From the NCBI RefSeq assembly GCF_009671205.1, contig NZ_CP045309.1, positions 3,348,001 to 3,412,000 on the forward strand: a DNA stretch of 64,000 bases. Direction: 5' to 3'. Shown in pieces: positions 24,798 to 32,738 of the stretch; positions within the stretch are counted from its first letter, which is position 1, and each line of letters starts with the position of its first letter. The DNA comes from Micromonospora terminaliae (GTDB lineage Bacteria; Actinomycetota; Actinomycetes; Mycobacteriales; Micromonosporaceae). Both the position numbers and the translations under genes were made by a program. The notes under the pieces are model-generated. The model had not been told where the DNA came from and did no database searches. It saw only the letters and a program-made list of their open reading frames with translations.

Positions 24798-26080
24798 GGC
24801 AGAACCCCCTTCGACTCGAGGGCGTCGGCGATGGCGTCGCGCAGCTCGTCGGCGGTCTGCTCGGGCCGGATCGCCGACGGCGGCGACAGGATCGCCGACA
24901 TGACCGTGGAGATGCTCTGGTACGCCGGGGTCAGCGGCCGGACCGCCGGCTCCTTGAGCTCCTCCAGGATGGTCTCCTTCATCGGGTACGCCTTGTCCAT
25001 CTCCGGGTCGGCGTAGACCGCCTCGATGGTGGGCGGCACACCGTCGTTGACCGCGGAGAACTTCTGGTGCTCGGCGTTGCGGATGCACTTCGCCGCCTCG
25101 AAGGACTCCGTCGGGTGCTTGGAGTAGGTGCTGACCGCCATGTTGACCCCGCCGATGGTGACCTTGCTCGGGGTGTTCCCGTCGACGCCCGGCAGCCGCG
25201 CCCACTTGACCTTCTTGGCCAGGTCCGGGTTGGCCTCCTGCATGGCCGGATACACGAACGGCCAGTTGACCTCGAAGGCGCCGGCGCCGGACTGGAACTC
25301 CAGCCGGACCGGGTCCTCGGTCGCGTTGCTGAACGACGGCGAGGTCACGCCCGAGGTGGCGAACTTCTTGAGCTGGTCGAGTGCCCGCACCGCGCCCTCG
25401 TCCATCTCGGCCTTCCGGCCGTCGTCGCTGAGGATCTTCCCGCCCGCGCTCTCGGCCAGGGTGTTGTAGAGGACGACCAGGCCCTCGTACTGCGCGCCCA
25501 TGGTCAGCACCTGGTAGGGCTTGCCCTGCTGCTTGAGCTGCTGCGCGGCGGAGATCATCTCGTCCCAGGTCTTCGGCGGCTCCTGGACCAGGTCGCTGCG
25601 GTACCAGAGGAGCTGCACGTTGGTGTTCTTGGGCGCGGCGTGGAGCTTGTCCTCGTAGCGGGCGGTGTCCAGCGGGCCGGCGAGGGTGCCCTGCTCCACC
25701 TCCGCCTTGTCCTGGCCGGTCCACTCCCGGATCCACTTGGCGCTGGCGAACTCCTGGGTCCAGGTGACGTCGAGGCCGAGCACGTCCATCCCGGTGTCCT
25801 CCGCCGCGAGCCGCCGCACCATCTGCACCCGCTGCTCGTCGGCCTGCCGGGGCAGCACCCGGTAGACGATCCGGTAGCGCCCCTGGGCCTGGGCGTTGCA
25901 GTCGTCGACCACCTTCTGCAGGTTCTGCTCCGGTGGGTAGTACAGGTTGATGGTGGGCGTACCGCCCGCACCGCCCGATCCGCAGGCGGCCAGCGGGGCC
26001 ACCAACGCGAGCGCGGCGGCTGCCGCCGCCGCACGCCGGGTCGACCGCCGCCGTGCGGCCGCGCCGGGGTCCGTCGTCAT
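24794..26080 (-). CDS. lpqY: Sugar-binding lipoprotein, LpqY-like
   Basis: The 428-residue extracellular solute-binding protein has a lipoprotein signal ending LVAPLAACGSG (Cys33). The mature part has TINLYYPPEQNLQKVV, DVLGLDVTWTQEFASAKWI, VQLLWYRSDLV with PPKTWDEM, and FEVNWPFVYPAM. It is the first gene of a four-gene importer whose order matches lpqY-sugA-sugB-sugC, the mycobacterial trehalose recycler. Substrate assignment is inference from gene order and SugC similarity. I chose ATG 26080, preceded by GGGGGAGG, over ATG 26119. The 240 bp upstream would hold the promoter. Confidence 0.82.
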   Translation of the reverse strand: MTTDPGAAARRRSTRRAAAAAAALALVAPLAACGSGGAGGTPTINLYYPPEQNLQKVVDDCNAQAQGRYRIVYRVLPRQADEQRVQMVRRLAAEDTGMDVLGLDVTWTQEFASAKWIREWTGQDKAEVEQGTLAGPLDTARYEDKLHAAPKNTNVQLLWYRSDLVQEPPKTWDEMISAAQQLKQQGKPYQVLTMGAQYEGLVVLYNTLAESAGGKILSDDGRKAEMDEGAVRALDQLKKFATSGVTSPSFSNATEDPVRLEFQSGAGAFEVNWPFVYPAMQEANPDLAKKVKWARLPGVDGNTPSKVTIGGVNMAVSTYSKHPTESFEAAKCIRNAEHQKFSAVNDGVPPTIEAVYADPEMDKAYPMKETILEELKEPAVRPLTPAYQSISTVMSAILSPPSAIRPEQTADELRDAIADALESKGVLP

Positions 26081-26321
26081 CGCCCTCCCCCTTTCCTCGG
26101 CGAAGAACCGGGGAGTCACCCGTGCCCCGGCGCACGGCGAGACGGTCGGGGCGCCCGCTCGCTGCCTGGCGTCCCGGGACGTTTCGTGGGCGAGACAGTG
26201 CCCGGGCTGCGACGCTGCGAAACCTGACGGTCACGAGACGGATACGACAGCCGCCGCTGTGGGACGGACCACCCGCCGCGGCGCGCCCGTGGCTGTCCGA
26301 CCCGGGCGGCATGATGGCCGG

Positions 26322-26678
26322 ATGATCGCGAGCTTCAAGGACCTCTGCATGGACGCGGGCGACGCTCACCGGCTCGGCGGCTTCTGGGCCGGCATCCTCG
26401 ACGGGGAGCTGGTCGACACGGGTGACGGCGACACCCGGATCGATCCCCGCGCCGCCGCGTCGGGCGCCGAGTCGATCTGGGTCAACACGGTGCCCGAGCC
26501 GCGCACCGGCAAGACGCGGGTCCACCTCGACCTGCGGCTCGCCGAGCCGGAGCCGGCCGCGCTGCTGGCGGCCGGCGCGCGCCTGGTCCGCGAGCCGGAC
26601 GCGGAGATCAGCTGGTGGGTGCTGGCCGACCCGGAGGGCAACGAGTTCTGCGCCTTCGCGGCCCGTCCCACTCCGTGA
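26322..26678 (+). CDS. VOC (glyoxalase-like) family protein
   Basis: The 118-residue single-module protein has the small VOC layout: start IASFKDLCMDAGDAHRLGGFW, middle RTGKTRVHLDLRL (metal-site His) and end WWVLADPEGNEFCAF with the C-terminal Glu. Many such short actinobacterial members have unknown substrates. The ATG at 26322 fits the beta-alpha fold start; longer in-frame extension into the lpqY promoter is unlikely. Confidence 0.8.
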   Translation: MIASFKDLCMDAGDAHRLGGFWAGILDGELVDTGDGDTRIDPRAAASGAESIWVNTVPEPRTGKTRVHLDLRLAEPEPAALLAAGARLVREPDAEISWWVLADPEGNEFCAFAARPTP

Positions 26679-26861
26679 GCGGCGAGGCTACCCAGCGTGC
26701 GCCCGGTGGACTAGCGTTTCGGTAGCTCCGCAGCCAGCGCGTCGCCGTCGAAGTCGATACGCCTCCGGCCGACCCCCAGCCCGTCCGATCGGTTGGTTCT
26801 CGCGCGAACTCCCTTCTGCGCTTCCCCCGGTTGGGCAGGATCCCCACGAGGAGGTGCCGTC

Positions 26862-27293
26862 GTGCAGGACACCCGCGCTCTCGCCCTGACGTTCGAGGTG
26901 AGCGGCCTGCCCCCGGTCAAAACCGAGGCTCTGTCCATCTTCGCCGCTGGGCACCGGCAGGCGACGAGGGTCCGCGCCCTGCTCCAGGCCGCCTGCACGG
27001 CGGCCCAGCGCACGGGGTGGACTCCGCTCACCGGTCCTATCGAGGTGGACGTGACTCTGCGCTGCCCGCCCGGGCACCGCACCTCCGACGCCAGCACCCT
27101 GCTGGGCGGGGTCTGCGCCGTGCTCCAGGACAAGAAGCGGGTCGCGAACATCGGCCTGGCCCACCTCGGGGTGCTGGTCGACGTCGCCCTCTGGTCGGAC
27201 GACCGGCAGATCCGCCGGCTGTCCTACGTCGAGGAGCCCGGGGAGGACTTCTCGTACCAGGTCCGGGTGGCAGCCGTACCGAGGATGGTTTGA
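26862..27293 (+). CDS. Small RusA-like protein of unknown function
   Basis: This 143-residue protein is not one I can name. Its plan recalls RusA Holliday-junction resolvases: an opening strand LTFEVSGLPPVKTEALSI, a long helix TRVRALLQAACTAAQRTGW, PLTGPIEVDVTLRCPP, TSDASTLLGGVCAVLQDK and LWSDDRQIRRLSYVEEPGED. The Asp in TSDAS and the Asp pair in SDDRQI fall where RusA catalytic acids sit, but the DxDN motif is incomplete. GTG 26862 follows GAGGAGG. A 10-bp hairpin and a second small gene follow it. Confidence 0.6.
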   Translation: MQDTRALALTFEVSGLPPVKTEALSIFAAGHRQATRVRALLQAACTAAQRTGWTPLTGPIEVDVTLRCPPGHRTSDASTLLGGVCAVLQDKKRVANIGLAHLGVLVDVALWSDDRQIRRLSYVEEPGEDFSYQVRVAAVPRMV

Positions 27294-27297
27294 CCGA

Positions 27298-27322
27298 CGA
27301 CCGCGGTGGGGTACCGCGGTCG
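27298..27322 (+). terminator. Intercistronic 10-bp hairpin
   Basis: CGACCGCGGT (27298-27307) pairs with ACCGCGGTCG (27313-27322) around GGGGT. It starts five bases after the RusA-like gene's stop and 18 bases before the next start. It could terminate part of the transcript. Confidence 0.5.
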
Positions 27323-27340
27323 CCGACGAAGGGAGCGCCG

Positions 27341-27616
27341 ATGCCGGAGCCACATGTCACGCTCGACCCGAGCGGGCTCGATCCCGTGCAGCAGAAGCTG
27401 CGCGGTCCGCTGGAGGAACAGCTGACCTCGGCCCTGCAGGCGGCCGCCGAACGGGTCCGCGGCAACTACGCGGGTGAGCCCGTGGAGGAGGTCTGCCGCC
27501 GGCTGCTCGACGAGACGCGGGCCGGCCTCCATCCGGACATCGCCGCCGGGTTCAACCCGGACATGGACGAGTTCTGCCGGGTCGCCGTGGCGATCGTGCG
27601 GGGCGAGGTCTCCTGA
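27341..27616 (+). CDS. Small conserved-looking protein, unknown
   Basis: The 91-residue acidic, mostly helical protein contains LDPVQQKLRGPLEEQLTSAL, EVCRRLLDETRAGLHPDI and FNPDMDEFCRVAVAIVRG. It has no signal peptide or membrane helix. The spacing of charged residues suggests a helical bundle. It follows the RusA-like gene by 47 bp and may share its transcript. ATG 27341 is preceded by GAAGGGAG. I do not recognise the family. Confidence 0.6.
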   Translation: MPEPHVTLDPSGLDPVQQKLRGPLEEQLTSALQAAAERVRGNYAGEPVEEVCRRLLDETRAGLHPDIAAGFNPDMDEFCRVAVAIVRGEVS

Positions 27617-27638
27617 GGCGTGGCGCCGGCGTCGGTGC

Positions 27639-28571
27639 TCAGCCGGTGAGCTCCAGCGACTTGAGCACCACCAGCGCGACCATCAGCACGGTCAGCCCGA
27701 CCACCGTCGCCGTCTGGACGACCGTCCGGCGCTCCGCCGGGGCGAACGCGAACCCGGCGCCGACCAGGCCGCCGGCCAGCAGGCCGCCCAGGTGCCCCTC
27801 CCAGGAGGTCCAGCCGGCGGAGAGCACCATCCAGATCACGAACGGGATGAGCACCCGCTGCGGGTCGATCGGGTGGTGGTGCAGGCGGCGGGTCAGCACC
27901 ACGTAGCAGCCGGCCAGGCCGTAGACCGCGCCGGACGCGCCGACCGCCGCCTGGTGCGGGGAGACCAGGAAGCCGAGGACCCCGCCGCCCAGCGCGGAGA
28001 GCAGGTAGACGGCCAGGTAGCGCGCGTGCCCCAGCCGCTCCTCGAGCACCCGGCCGAGTTCCCACAGCCACCACAGGTTGAACGCGATGTGCAGGATGCC
28101 GAGGGCACCCTGGGTGGGCAGCAGGTGCAGGAACGACGAGGTGAGCAGCCGGTACCACTCGCCGTGCGCGACCCCGACCGCGTCGTACCCGGGGTGGGGG
28201 GCGCCGTCGTCGACGTAGCGCTGGCCGGCGTCGTCGACCAGCCCGGTGCCCAGGCTGTCGAACCGGTCCAGGACGGCCGGGTGGACCAGCTCGACGAGGT
28301 ACGCCAGCAGGATGAGGGCCACCAGGGCGTACGTCACCAGCGGGCGGGTGACCAGCCGGCCACCGAAGACGGTGCGGGCCTGGCGGACGGTCCGGTTGTC
28401 CGACCGGACGCACTCGGGGCAGCGGTGGCCGACCGGCGCCTCCCGCATGCAGTCGGGGCAGATGTGGCGGTCGCAGCGGGTGCAGCGCAGCAGCGTCTCT
28501 CGCCGGGGGTGGCGGTAGCAGGTGCCGGCGGCGTTTCCGGCGGGGGGCTGGCCGGTGCTGATCGTGTCCAT
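27639..28571 (-). CDS. Rhomboid intramembrane serine protease with N-terminal zinc-binding domain
   Basis: The 310-residue protein begins with a Cys/His-rich B-box-like module (Cys18, 30, 33, 38, 41, 51 and 54 with His21 and His36). A six-helix rhomboid domain follows, with LHIAFNLWWLWELGRVLEER, catalytic Ser213 in GASGAVYG and His260 in WEGHLGG. Rhomboids cleave transmembrane substrates inside the membrane; targets in actinobacteria are largely unknown. The zinc module is common in actinobacterial rhomboids. It precedes the L,D-transpeptidase-type gene's stop region closely and may be co-transcribed with it. Confidence 0.9.
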   Translation of the reverse strand: MDTISTGQPPAGNAAGTCYRHPRRETLLRCTRCDRHICPDCMREAPVGHRCPECVRSDNRTVRQARTVFGGRLVTRPLVTYALVALILLAYLVELVHPAVLDRFDSLGTGLVDDAGQRYVDDGAPHPGYDAVGVAHGEWYRLLTSSFLHLLPTQGALGILHIAFNLWWLWELGRVLEERLGHARYLAVYLLSALGGGVLGFLVSPHQAAVGASGAVYGLAGCYVVLTRRLHHHPIDPQRVLIPFVIWMVLSAGWTSWEGHLGGLLAGGLVGAGFAFAPAERRTVVQTATVVGLTVLMVALVVLKSLELTG

Positions 28572-28599
28572 GGGCAGGCGGTCCTGGCGGCTCGTGGGG

Positions 28600-29238
28600 T
28601 CAGTAGCGGTCGAGGCACTCGGCGGGGCTGAGCACGACGTGCGGCGCCGCCTCGGGGTCGAGCCAGGTGAGCACCGCGACCAGGTGCTCGTGGGACAGGC
28701 TCACGCAGCCGGCCGTGGGGTTGCCCTCGGCGCGGCTGAACTGGTGCAGGAAGATGCCGCTGCCGGCGTGCGGCACGGGGGCCGGGACGGTCGGCGGCAT
28801 GTTGTAGGTGATCACCGCGAAGTGGGTGTACGCCGGGTCCTCCCGCCACAGCGCCTCGCTCTGGCCGCCCAACTGCTCGGCGGAGCGCTGGAAGCTGTTG
28901 TAGTGCGGCGAGTCGGGCTCGGCGTTCCACCAGTCGTCGACGGTCACCCGGTGGTAGGGGTGGCGGACGCCCGGGTCGGCGGCGATGCCGTAGACGGTGG
29001 GGCCGATCGCGTAGACGCCGGTCGGGGTGGTCGGCACGCCCTCGACGTGCCGGTCGCTGAACCCGTCGGCGCCGATCCGGGCCGGTAGCGGGGGCAGGGC
29101 CCGCCGCCAGTCGTCGCCGGCACGGTCGTACGTCTCCAGAGTGGCGTGGGTGGTCTGCCAGCCCTCGCCGGTCACGATGACGACCTGCCGCGCGTGCGGT
29201 GGGAGGGACGTCAGCCGGGTGGCCCTCGTCGGCTTCAC
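28600..29238 (-). CDS. L,D-transpeptidase (YkuD) family protein
   Basis: The 212-residue protein contains the YkuD catalytic pattern HQFSRAEGNPTAGCVSLS, with the nucleophilic Cys and upstream His. It also has a family-typical opening HARQVVIVTGEGWQTTHATL and GVPTTPTGVYAIG. YkuD enzymes make 3-3 peptidoglycan crosslinks outside the cell; this L,D-transpeptidase-like subgroup may act otherwise. Unusually, no signal peptide or membrane helix is visible from GTG 29238 nor from an upstream ATG at 29388. Either export is non-classical, the start is wrong, or the protein is cytoplasmic. Confidence 0.75.
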   Translation of the reverse strand: MKPTRATRLTSLPPHARQVVIVTGEGWQTTHATLETYDRAGDDWRRALPPLPARIGADGFSDRHVEGVPTTPTGVYAIGPTVYGIAADPGVRHPYHRVTVDDWWNAEPDSPHYNSFQRSAEQLGGQSEALWREDPAYTHFAVITYNMPPTVPAPVPHAGSGIFLHQFSRAEGNPTAGCVSLSHEHLVAVLTWLDPEAAPHVVLSPAECLDRY

Positions 29239-29617
29239 GCGGAGGATCCTCGCACGTGGCCGGTAGTCCGCACCGCCCCGCCTGGCTGATCTTCGAAAGG
29301 TGGCCGGACGGGTCAGGACCGGGTCCGCAACTCCCCGGTCCTGACCCCAGCCGTCCGGCGTGGTAGCGGTCTTCGCCGTCGCGAGCACGGCAGGCGTGGC
29401 ACGCCGCCAACGCCGGGCTCAACACGGCGAGCCGGCCCGCCTGCACTCAGCTCCACGGTGCCCAACTACCGGACTTCGGCGCGCCCCCGACTCACCCCGA
29501 AGAGGCGTGGGCGCGGGCTCAGGTTAGGCAGGTTCCCGCAGGTCGGACAAGGTTCGGCGGGCCCGGGAGAATGTGATTGATACCAACGTTGAAATACGGC
29601 ATGTCGGCGTAACAGGG
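29239..29617. other. Intergenic region with long hairpin (379 bp)
   Basis: No gene is supported here. The main content is a 20-bp bulged hairpin at 29304-29358. The remainder (29360-29617) becomes AT-richer after 29570. I looked for tRNA or SRP-RNA-like signatures and found none. Confidence 0.5.
29304..29358. terminator. Very stable 20-bp bulged hairpin
   Basis: GGTCAGGACCGGG (29311-29323) pairs with CCCGGTCCTGACC (29334-29346), and CCGGACG (29304-29310) with CGTCCGG (29352-29358) across a 5-base bulge. It lies 65 bp upstream of the L,D-transpeptidase start on the reverse strand and 260 bp after the DUF4184 stop. It probably isolates these two reverse-strand genes. Confidence 0.6.
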
Positions 29618-30409
29618 TCAGCCCGGCGAGCGCTGTTTGTGTTCGAGGCGACGGCTGCGCCCGGCGTCCGGCGGGGGCCCGGTCAGCGCCCCGGCGGCGG
29701 CCGCCCCAGCGATCAGCGCGACTCCCGCGAGGTGCAGCAGGCGCACCCCGGCCGGGGCCGGAACGGTGGCCGCCGGCAGGCCCGGCAGCAGCGCCACCCC
29801 GAGTCCGGTGACCGCCAGGGCCACCCCCCAGAACAGGCCCGGCCGGGCCGCGGGCGCGGGCGGGCGGACCCCCTCGAAGATCTCATGCCGGTGGGCGGCG
29901 CGCACCGCCAGGGCGGCGACCAGCAACCCACCACCGACGGTGCCCGCCACATCCGACACCTGCCACCAGTAGAGCCCGGTGAGGGCGTGGAAGTCGGCGA
30001 TGCCGAGCAGGCGCGGCCATCGGTCGCTGTGGGTGATCCGGTCCCAGGCGACGTGGCTGAACGCGCCGATCAGCGCGGAGCAGACGGTGACCTGCCAGGG
30101 ATGCCGCACGCCGCCCAGCGCGGCGTGGTCGGGCCAGCCGAACAGCCGCTGGCCGGGCAGGTGCACGGCGACGCCGGCGATGACCCGGCGGACGATCCAG
30201 GCGTAGCCGAGGGCGACCGGCAGGCACCACCAGAGCAGCCCGCCGAGGCTGTGCGTCCGCAGCCCGAGGGCGAGCCCCGTGCCGGTGAACAGGTAGCCCA
30301 CGTCGGGCGCGACCGCGCCGGTGGCCAGAGCCACCCCGTCGAACCAGTGCGGCCGCCAGAGCTTCAGCGGCAGCACCGGCGCCAGGTGCGACGGAAAGGT
30401 CAGCGGCAC
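29618..30409 (-). CDS. DUF4184 family membrane protein
   Basis: The 263-residue protein opens MPLTFPSHLAPVLPLKLW, the DUF4184 hallmark, and continues GAVAPDVGYLFT, IGAFSHVAWDRITHSDRWP and FHALTGLYWWQV. Conserved His and Asp in polar turns suggest a metal site as in the YdjM-like membrane hydrolases. About six transmembrane helices are predicted. Function is unknown. It lies 21 bp downstream of the HAD hydrolase gene and is likely co-transcribed with it. Confidence 0.85.
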   Translation of the reverse strand: MPLTFPSHLAPVLPLKLWRPHWFDGVALATGAVAPDVGYLFTGTGLALGLRTHSLGGLLWWCLPVALGYAWIVRRVIAGVAVHLPGQRLFGWPDHAALGGVRHPWQVTVCSALIGAFSHVAWDRITHSDRWPRLLGIADFHALTGLYWWQVSDVAGTVGGGLLVAALAVRAAHRHEIFEGVRPPAPAARPGLFWGVALAVTGLGVALLPGLPAATVPAPAGVRLLHLAGVALIAGAAAAGALTGPPPDAGRSRRLEHKQRSPG

Positions 30410-30430
30410 GCCTGGGACGTTACCGCCGGA

Positions 30431-31129
30431 TCAGAAGTGCCGGACCAGGTCGGGGAAGGCGGCCAGCCGGATCACCCCCGGGTCGGACGGGTCCAGCTCG
30501 TCGTGTTCCAGCACCCAGGTGTTCTCGTTGGGGATGAACACCGCGTTCAGGCCGGCGGCGCGGGCCGGCAGGATGTCCGAGCGCGGGGAGTTGCCGACCA
30601 TCCAGGCGGTGGCCGGGTCGAAGGCGTGTTCCCGGGCCAGCCAGCGGTAGGTGTCGGCGTCCTTCTCCGGCACGATGTGCGCGGCCCGGAAGTGGTGCAG
30701 CAGCCCGCAGGCGTCGAGCTTGCGCTGCTGCTCCTCGCGCTCCCCCTTGGTGAGCAGCAGCAGCTCGTGGCGGGTGGCCAGGTCGTCCAGGGTCTCCGCC
30801 ACACCGGGCATCAGCTCGACCTGGTGGCCGACCAGCGCCGCCGCCAGGTCGTCGATCTCGGCGCGCTCCCGCTCGGTCGCCGGGCGGGACCGCAGCTTCT
30901 CCAGGCACTCCCCCAGGCTGCGCAGGAACACCTTGCTGCCGTAGCCGTGCGCGACCGCGTTGGCCCGCTCGATGTCGTCGAGCACCGCCCGGATCTCCGT
31001 CCGGTCCAGCGTCGGATGGTCCAGCCAGGTGAGGAAGTCGTCGATCACCCGCTCGAAGACGACGTTGTTCTCCCAGAGCGTGTCGTCGGCGTCGAAGACC
31101 AGTACCGCGGCCTCCCGGCGCTGTCGCAT
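30431..31129 (-). CDS. HAD-superfamily hydrolase
   Basis: The 232-residue protein has HAD motif I VLVFDADDTLWENNV (nucleophile Asp and acid Asp), motif II LLLLTKGER (Thr), the Lys in VPEKDADTY and motif IV AWMVGNSPRSDILPA. The helical cap between motifs I and II indicates a C1-type small-molecule phosphatase; the NSPRSD variant is common in actinobacterial copies. Substrate unknown. ATG 31129 is preceded by GGGAGGGAG. Its promoter region faces the peptide-operon promoter. Confidence 0.87.
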   Translation of the reverse strand: MRQRREAAVLVFDADDTLWENNVVFERVIDDFLTWLDHPTLDRTEIRAVLDDIERANAVAHGYGSKVFLRSLGECLEKLRSRPATERERAEIDDLAAALVGHQVELMPGVAETLDDLATRHELLLLTKGEREEQQRKLDACGLLHHFRAAHIVPEKDADTYRWLAREHAFDPATAWMVGNSPRSDILPARAAGLNAVFIPNENTWVLEHDELDPSDPGVIRLAAFPDLVRHF

Positions 31130-31334
31130 CGCGTCTCCCTCCCGTGGTGGACCGGGACACGGTACTGCGCCCGCGCGGCCATTTACATCCGGGTTTCCGC
31201 GCAAGTGGGAACGACCGGCCCCGGCGGGACCAGCTCGGCGAATCCTAACCCAGTGACGAACCGGCCGCTGCCCCGTGCGACATTCCACCGGAGACAATAC
31301 GAACCCATTCTTCAACCTCAATCTCGACAAGGGG

Positions 31335-31365
31335 TTGACGGCGCGTTACTTAATCTCGGTAAAGT
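31335..31365 (+). promoter_or_regulatory. Promoter of the candidate peptide operon
   Basis: TTGACG (31335-31340) and TAAAGT (31360-31365) are 19 bases apart in an unusually AT-rich patch for this genome. This predicts a start near 31372, about 40 bases before the peptide gene. The 19-base spacer is long, so strength or an activator requirement is uncertain. Confidence 0.55.
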
Positions 31366-31409
31366 GTCGGCACGGCTCCAGACGGGGCATCATCCGATTA
31401 CGGGGAAGG

Positions 31410-31526
31410 ATGGTGAAAGAAATGGACCAGATGGCCAAGGTGGAGAAGACCACCAAGACCCTGAGCGTCAAGGTTCGCAAGCTCGAGAAGCTTGAGACGA
31501 CGACGGCCCGCGGCACCAACGGCTGA
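31410..31526 (+). CDS. Candidate RiPP precursor peptide (34-38 aa)
   Basis: The small gene encodes up to 38 residues: MVKEMDQMAKVEKTTKTL, then SVKVRKLEKLETTTARGTNG. Three in-frame ATGs exist (31410, 31422, 31431); ATG 31422 has the best spacing from GGGGAAGGA. The Lys/Leu/Glu-rich centre (SVKVRKLEKLE) would form an amphipathic helix fit for an RRE (PqqD-like) domain. The small polar C-terminus TTTARGTNG could be the product part. It has no Cys, so it is not a classical lanthipeptide or sactipeptide. A strong hairpin follows and two RRE-containing enzymes come next. The precursor role is inference. Confidence 0.65.
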   Translation: MVKEMDQMAKVEKTTKTLSVKVRKLEKLETTTARGTNG

Positions 31527-31538
31527 CGGCGGCAGCAC

Positions 31539-31572
31539 CTTCGGCCGCCGCCGATTCCGGCGGCGGCCGAAG
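31539..31572 (+). terminator. 15-bp perfect hairpin between peptide and enzyme genes
   Basis: Bases 31539-31553 pair perfectly with 31558-31572 around the loop ATTC. It starts 13 bases after the peptide stop and ends 45 bases before the ThiF-like start. Partial terminators in this position keep precursor mRNA in excess over enzyme mRNA in many peptide operons. No U tract follows. Confidence 0.75.
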
Positions 31573-31616
31573 TCGCCGGCAAGCCCGTCCATTTCTTCCG
31601 ACAGGTGTGACGACAC

Positions 31617-32738
31617 ATGCTCCGTCCCGCGATCAAGAGCGCCCACCAGCCCTACACCCTGCCCGGTCACCGGATCATCGTCGGCCTGATGCAGTACGGC
31701 GTGGCCGCCGAGATCCAGGACGACGAGGAGGACAGCATCGCTCGGCTGCTGACCCTCATGGACGGCACCCGGGATCTCGACGCCATCCGCGCCGACTTCG
31801 ACCGCACCCACCCCGGGCACTCCGCCGAGAGCGTGACGGAGGTGGTCCGGGACCTCATCGATCAGGGCTTCGTCGAGGACGCCGCGGCCCCGCCGCCGGC
31901 CACCCTGACCGACGCGCAGACGGAGCGGTACCGCTCGGCCCGCCAGTTCTACTCGTGGATCGACACCACCCCGCGCGAATCGCCCTGGTCGGTACAGGAG
32001 CGGATCGGCGCCGCCCGGGTCGTCCTGCTGGGTCTCGGCGGCACCGGCAGCGCGGTCGCCGCCGGCCTCGTGGCCAGCGGGATCGGCGGACTGCACTGCG
32101 TCGACTTCGACCGGATCGAGCCCGGCAACCTCACCCGCCAACTCCTCTACGTCGAGAGCGACGTGGGCGAACCCAAGCTCGCGGCCGGGCTGCGGCGGCT
32201 GCGGGCGATGAACCCGCACGTCACCGTCACCGGAGAGGAACTGCGGGTCGGCTCGGCGGCCGACGTGGCCCGGCTGATGGCCGACGCCGACGTCTTCGTG
32301 CTCTGCGCCGACCAGCCGGACCAGCTCATTCAGGAGTGGACGAACGAGGCCGCGCTGGCGACCGGCACGCCGTGGTTCATGTCGCTCTACACCGGCCCCA
32401 TGGTGGTGGTCGGCTCCTTCCTGCCCGGCCGCACCGGCTGCTACGCCTGCATGATCCGGGGCGAGCGCCAGCGGGAGATCAACAGTGTCGGCCGGCCGCT
32501 GACCGACCTGCCCCGGCCCAACGCGGTGGTCGCCGCCAACGCCAACGTGGGCGGGCATCTCTGCGCCCTCGAGGTGCTCTACCACCTCGGCGGCCTGCCG
32601 CAGCAGACGGCGGGCCGGCTCTACCACCACAACGTCGCGCGCTGGGACCACCAGTACTTCATCGACGTCGTCCAGGATCCCGGGTGCCCCGCCTGCGGCG
32701 AGCGGCCGGCGCCACCGACCGGGGAGCCGGCCGGATGA
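31617..32738 (+). CDS. ThiF/E1-like adenylating enzyme with N-terminal PqqD-like (RRE) domain
   Basis: The 373-residue protein has an N-terminal winged-helix PqqD/RRE-like region (about 14-88, ending DLIDQGFVED). A Rossmann E1-like domain follows: GLGGTGS (139-145), DFDRIEPGNLTRQ (163-175, with the E1 Arg174), Lys187 in GEPKLAA, and two zinc motifs CYAC (275-278) and CPAC (357-360). These are the residues E1/MoeB/MccB enzymes use to adenylate a C-terminal carboxylate, so it appears catalytically complete, unlike the inactive ThiF domains of YcaO partners. It likely binds and activates the upstream peptide. Its stop overlaps the protease start (ATGA). Confidence 0.85.
   Translation: MLRPAIKSAHQPYTLPGHRIIVGLMQYGVAAEIQDDEEDSIARLLTLMDGTRDLDAIRADFDRTHPGHSAESVTEVVRDLIDQGFVEDAAAPPPATLTDAQTERYRSARQFYSWIDTTPRESPWSVQERIGAARVVLLGLGGTGSAVAAGLVASGIGGLHCVDFDRIEPGNLTRQLLYVESDVGEPKLAAGLRRLRAMNPHVTVTGEELRVGSAADVARLMADADVFVLCADQPDQLIQEWTNEAALATGTPWFMSLYTGPMVVVGSFLPGRTGCYACMIRGERQREINSVGRPLTDLPRPNAVVAANANVGGHLCALEVLYHLGGLPQQTAGRLYHHNVARWDHQYFIDVVQDPGCPACGERPAPPTGEPAG

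Noticed and set aside
23802..26525. Apparent 907-residue permease fusion
   Set aside because: The N-terminal two thirds is the wrong phase of the lpqY-like gene; GTG 24797 with GTGA overlap is the real start.
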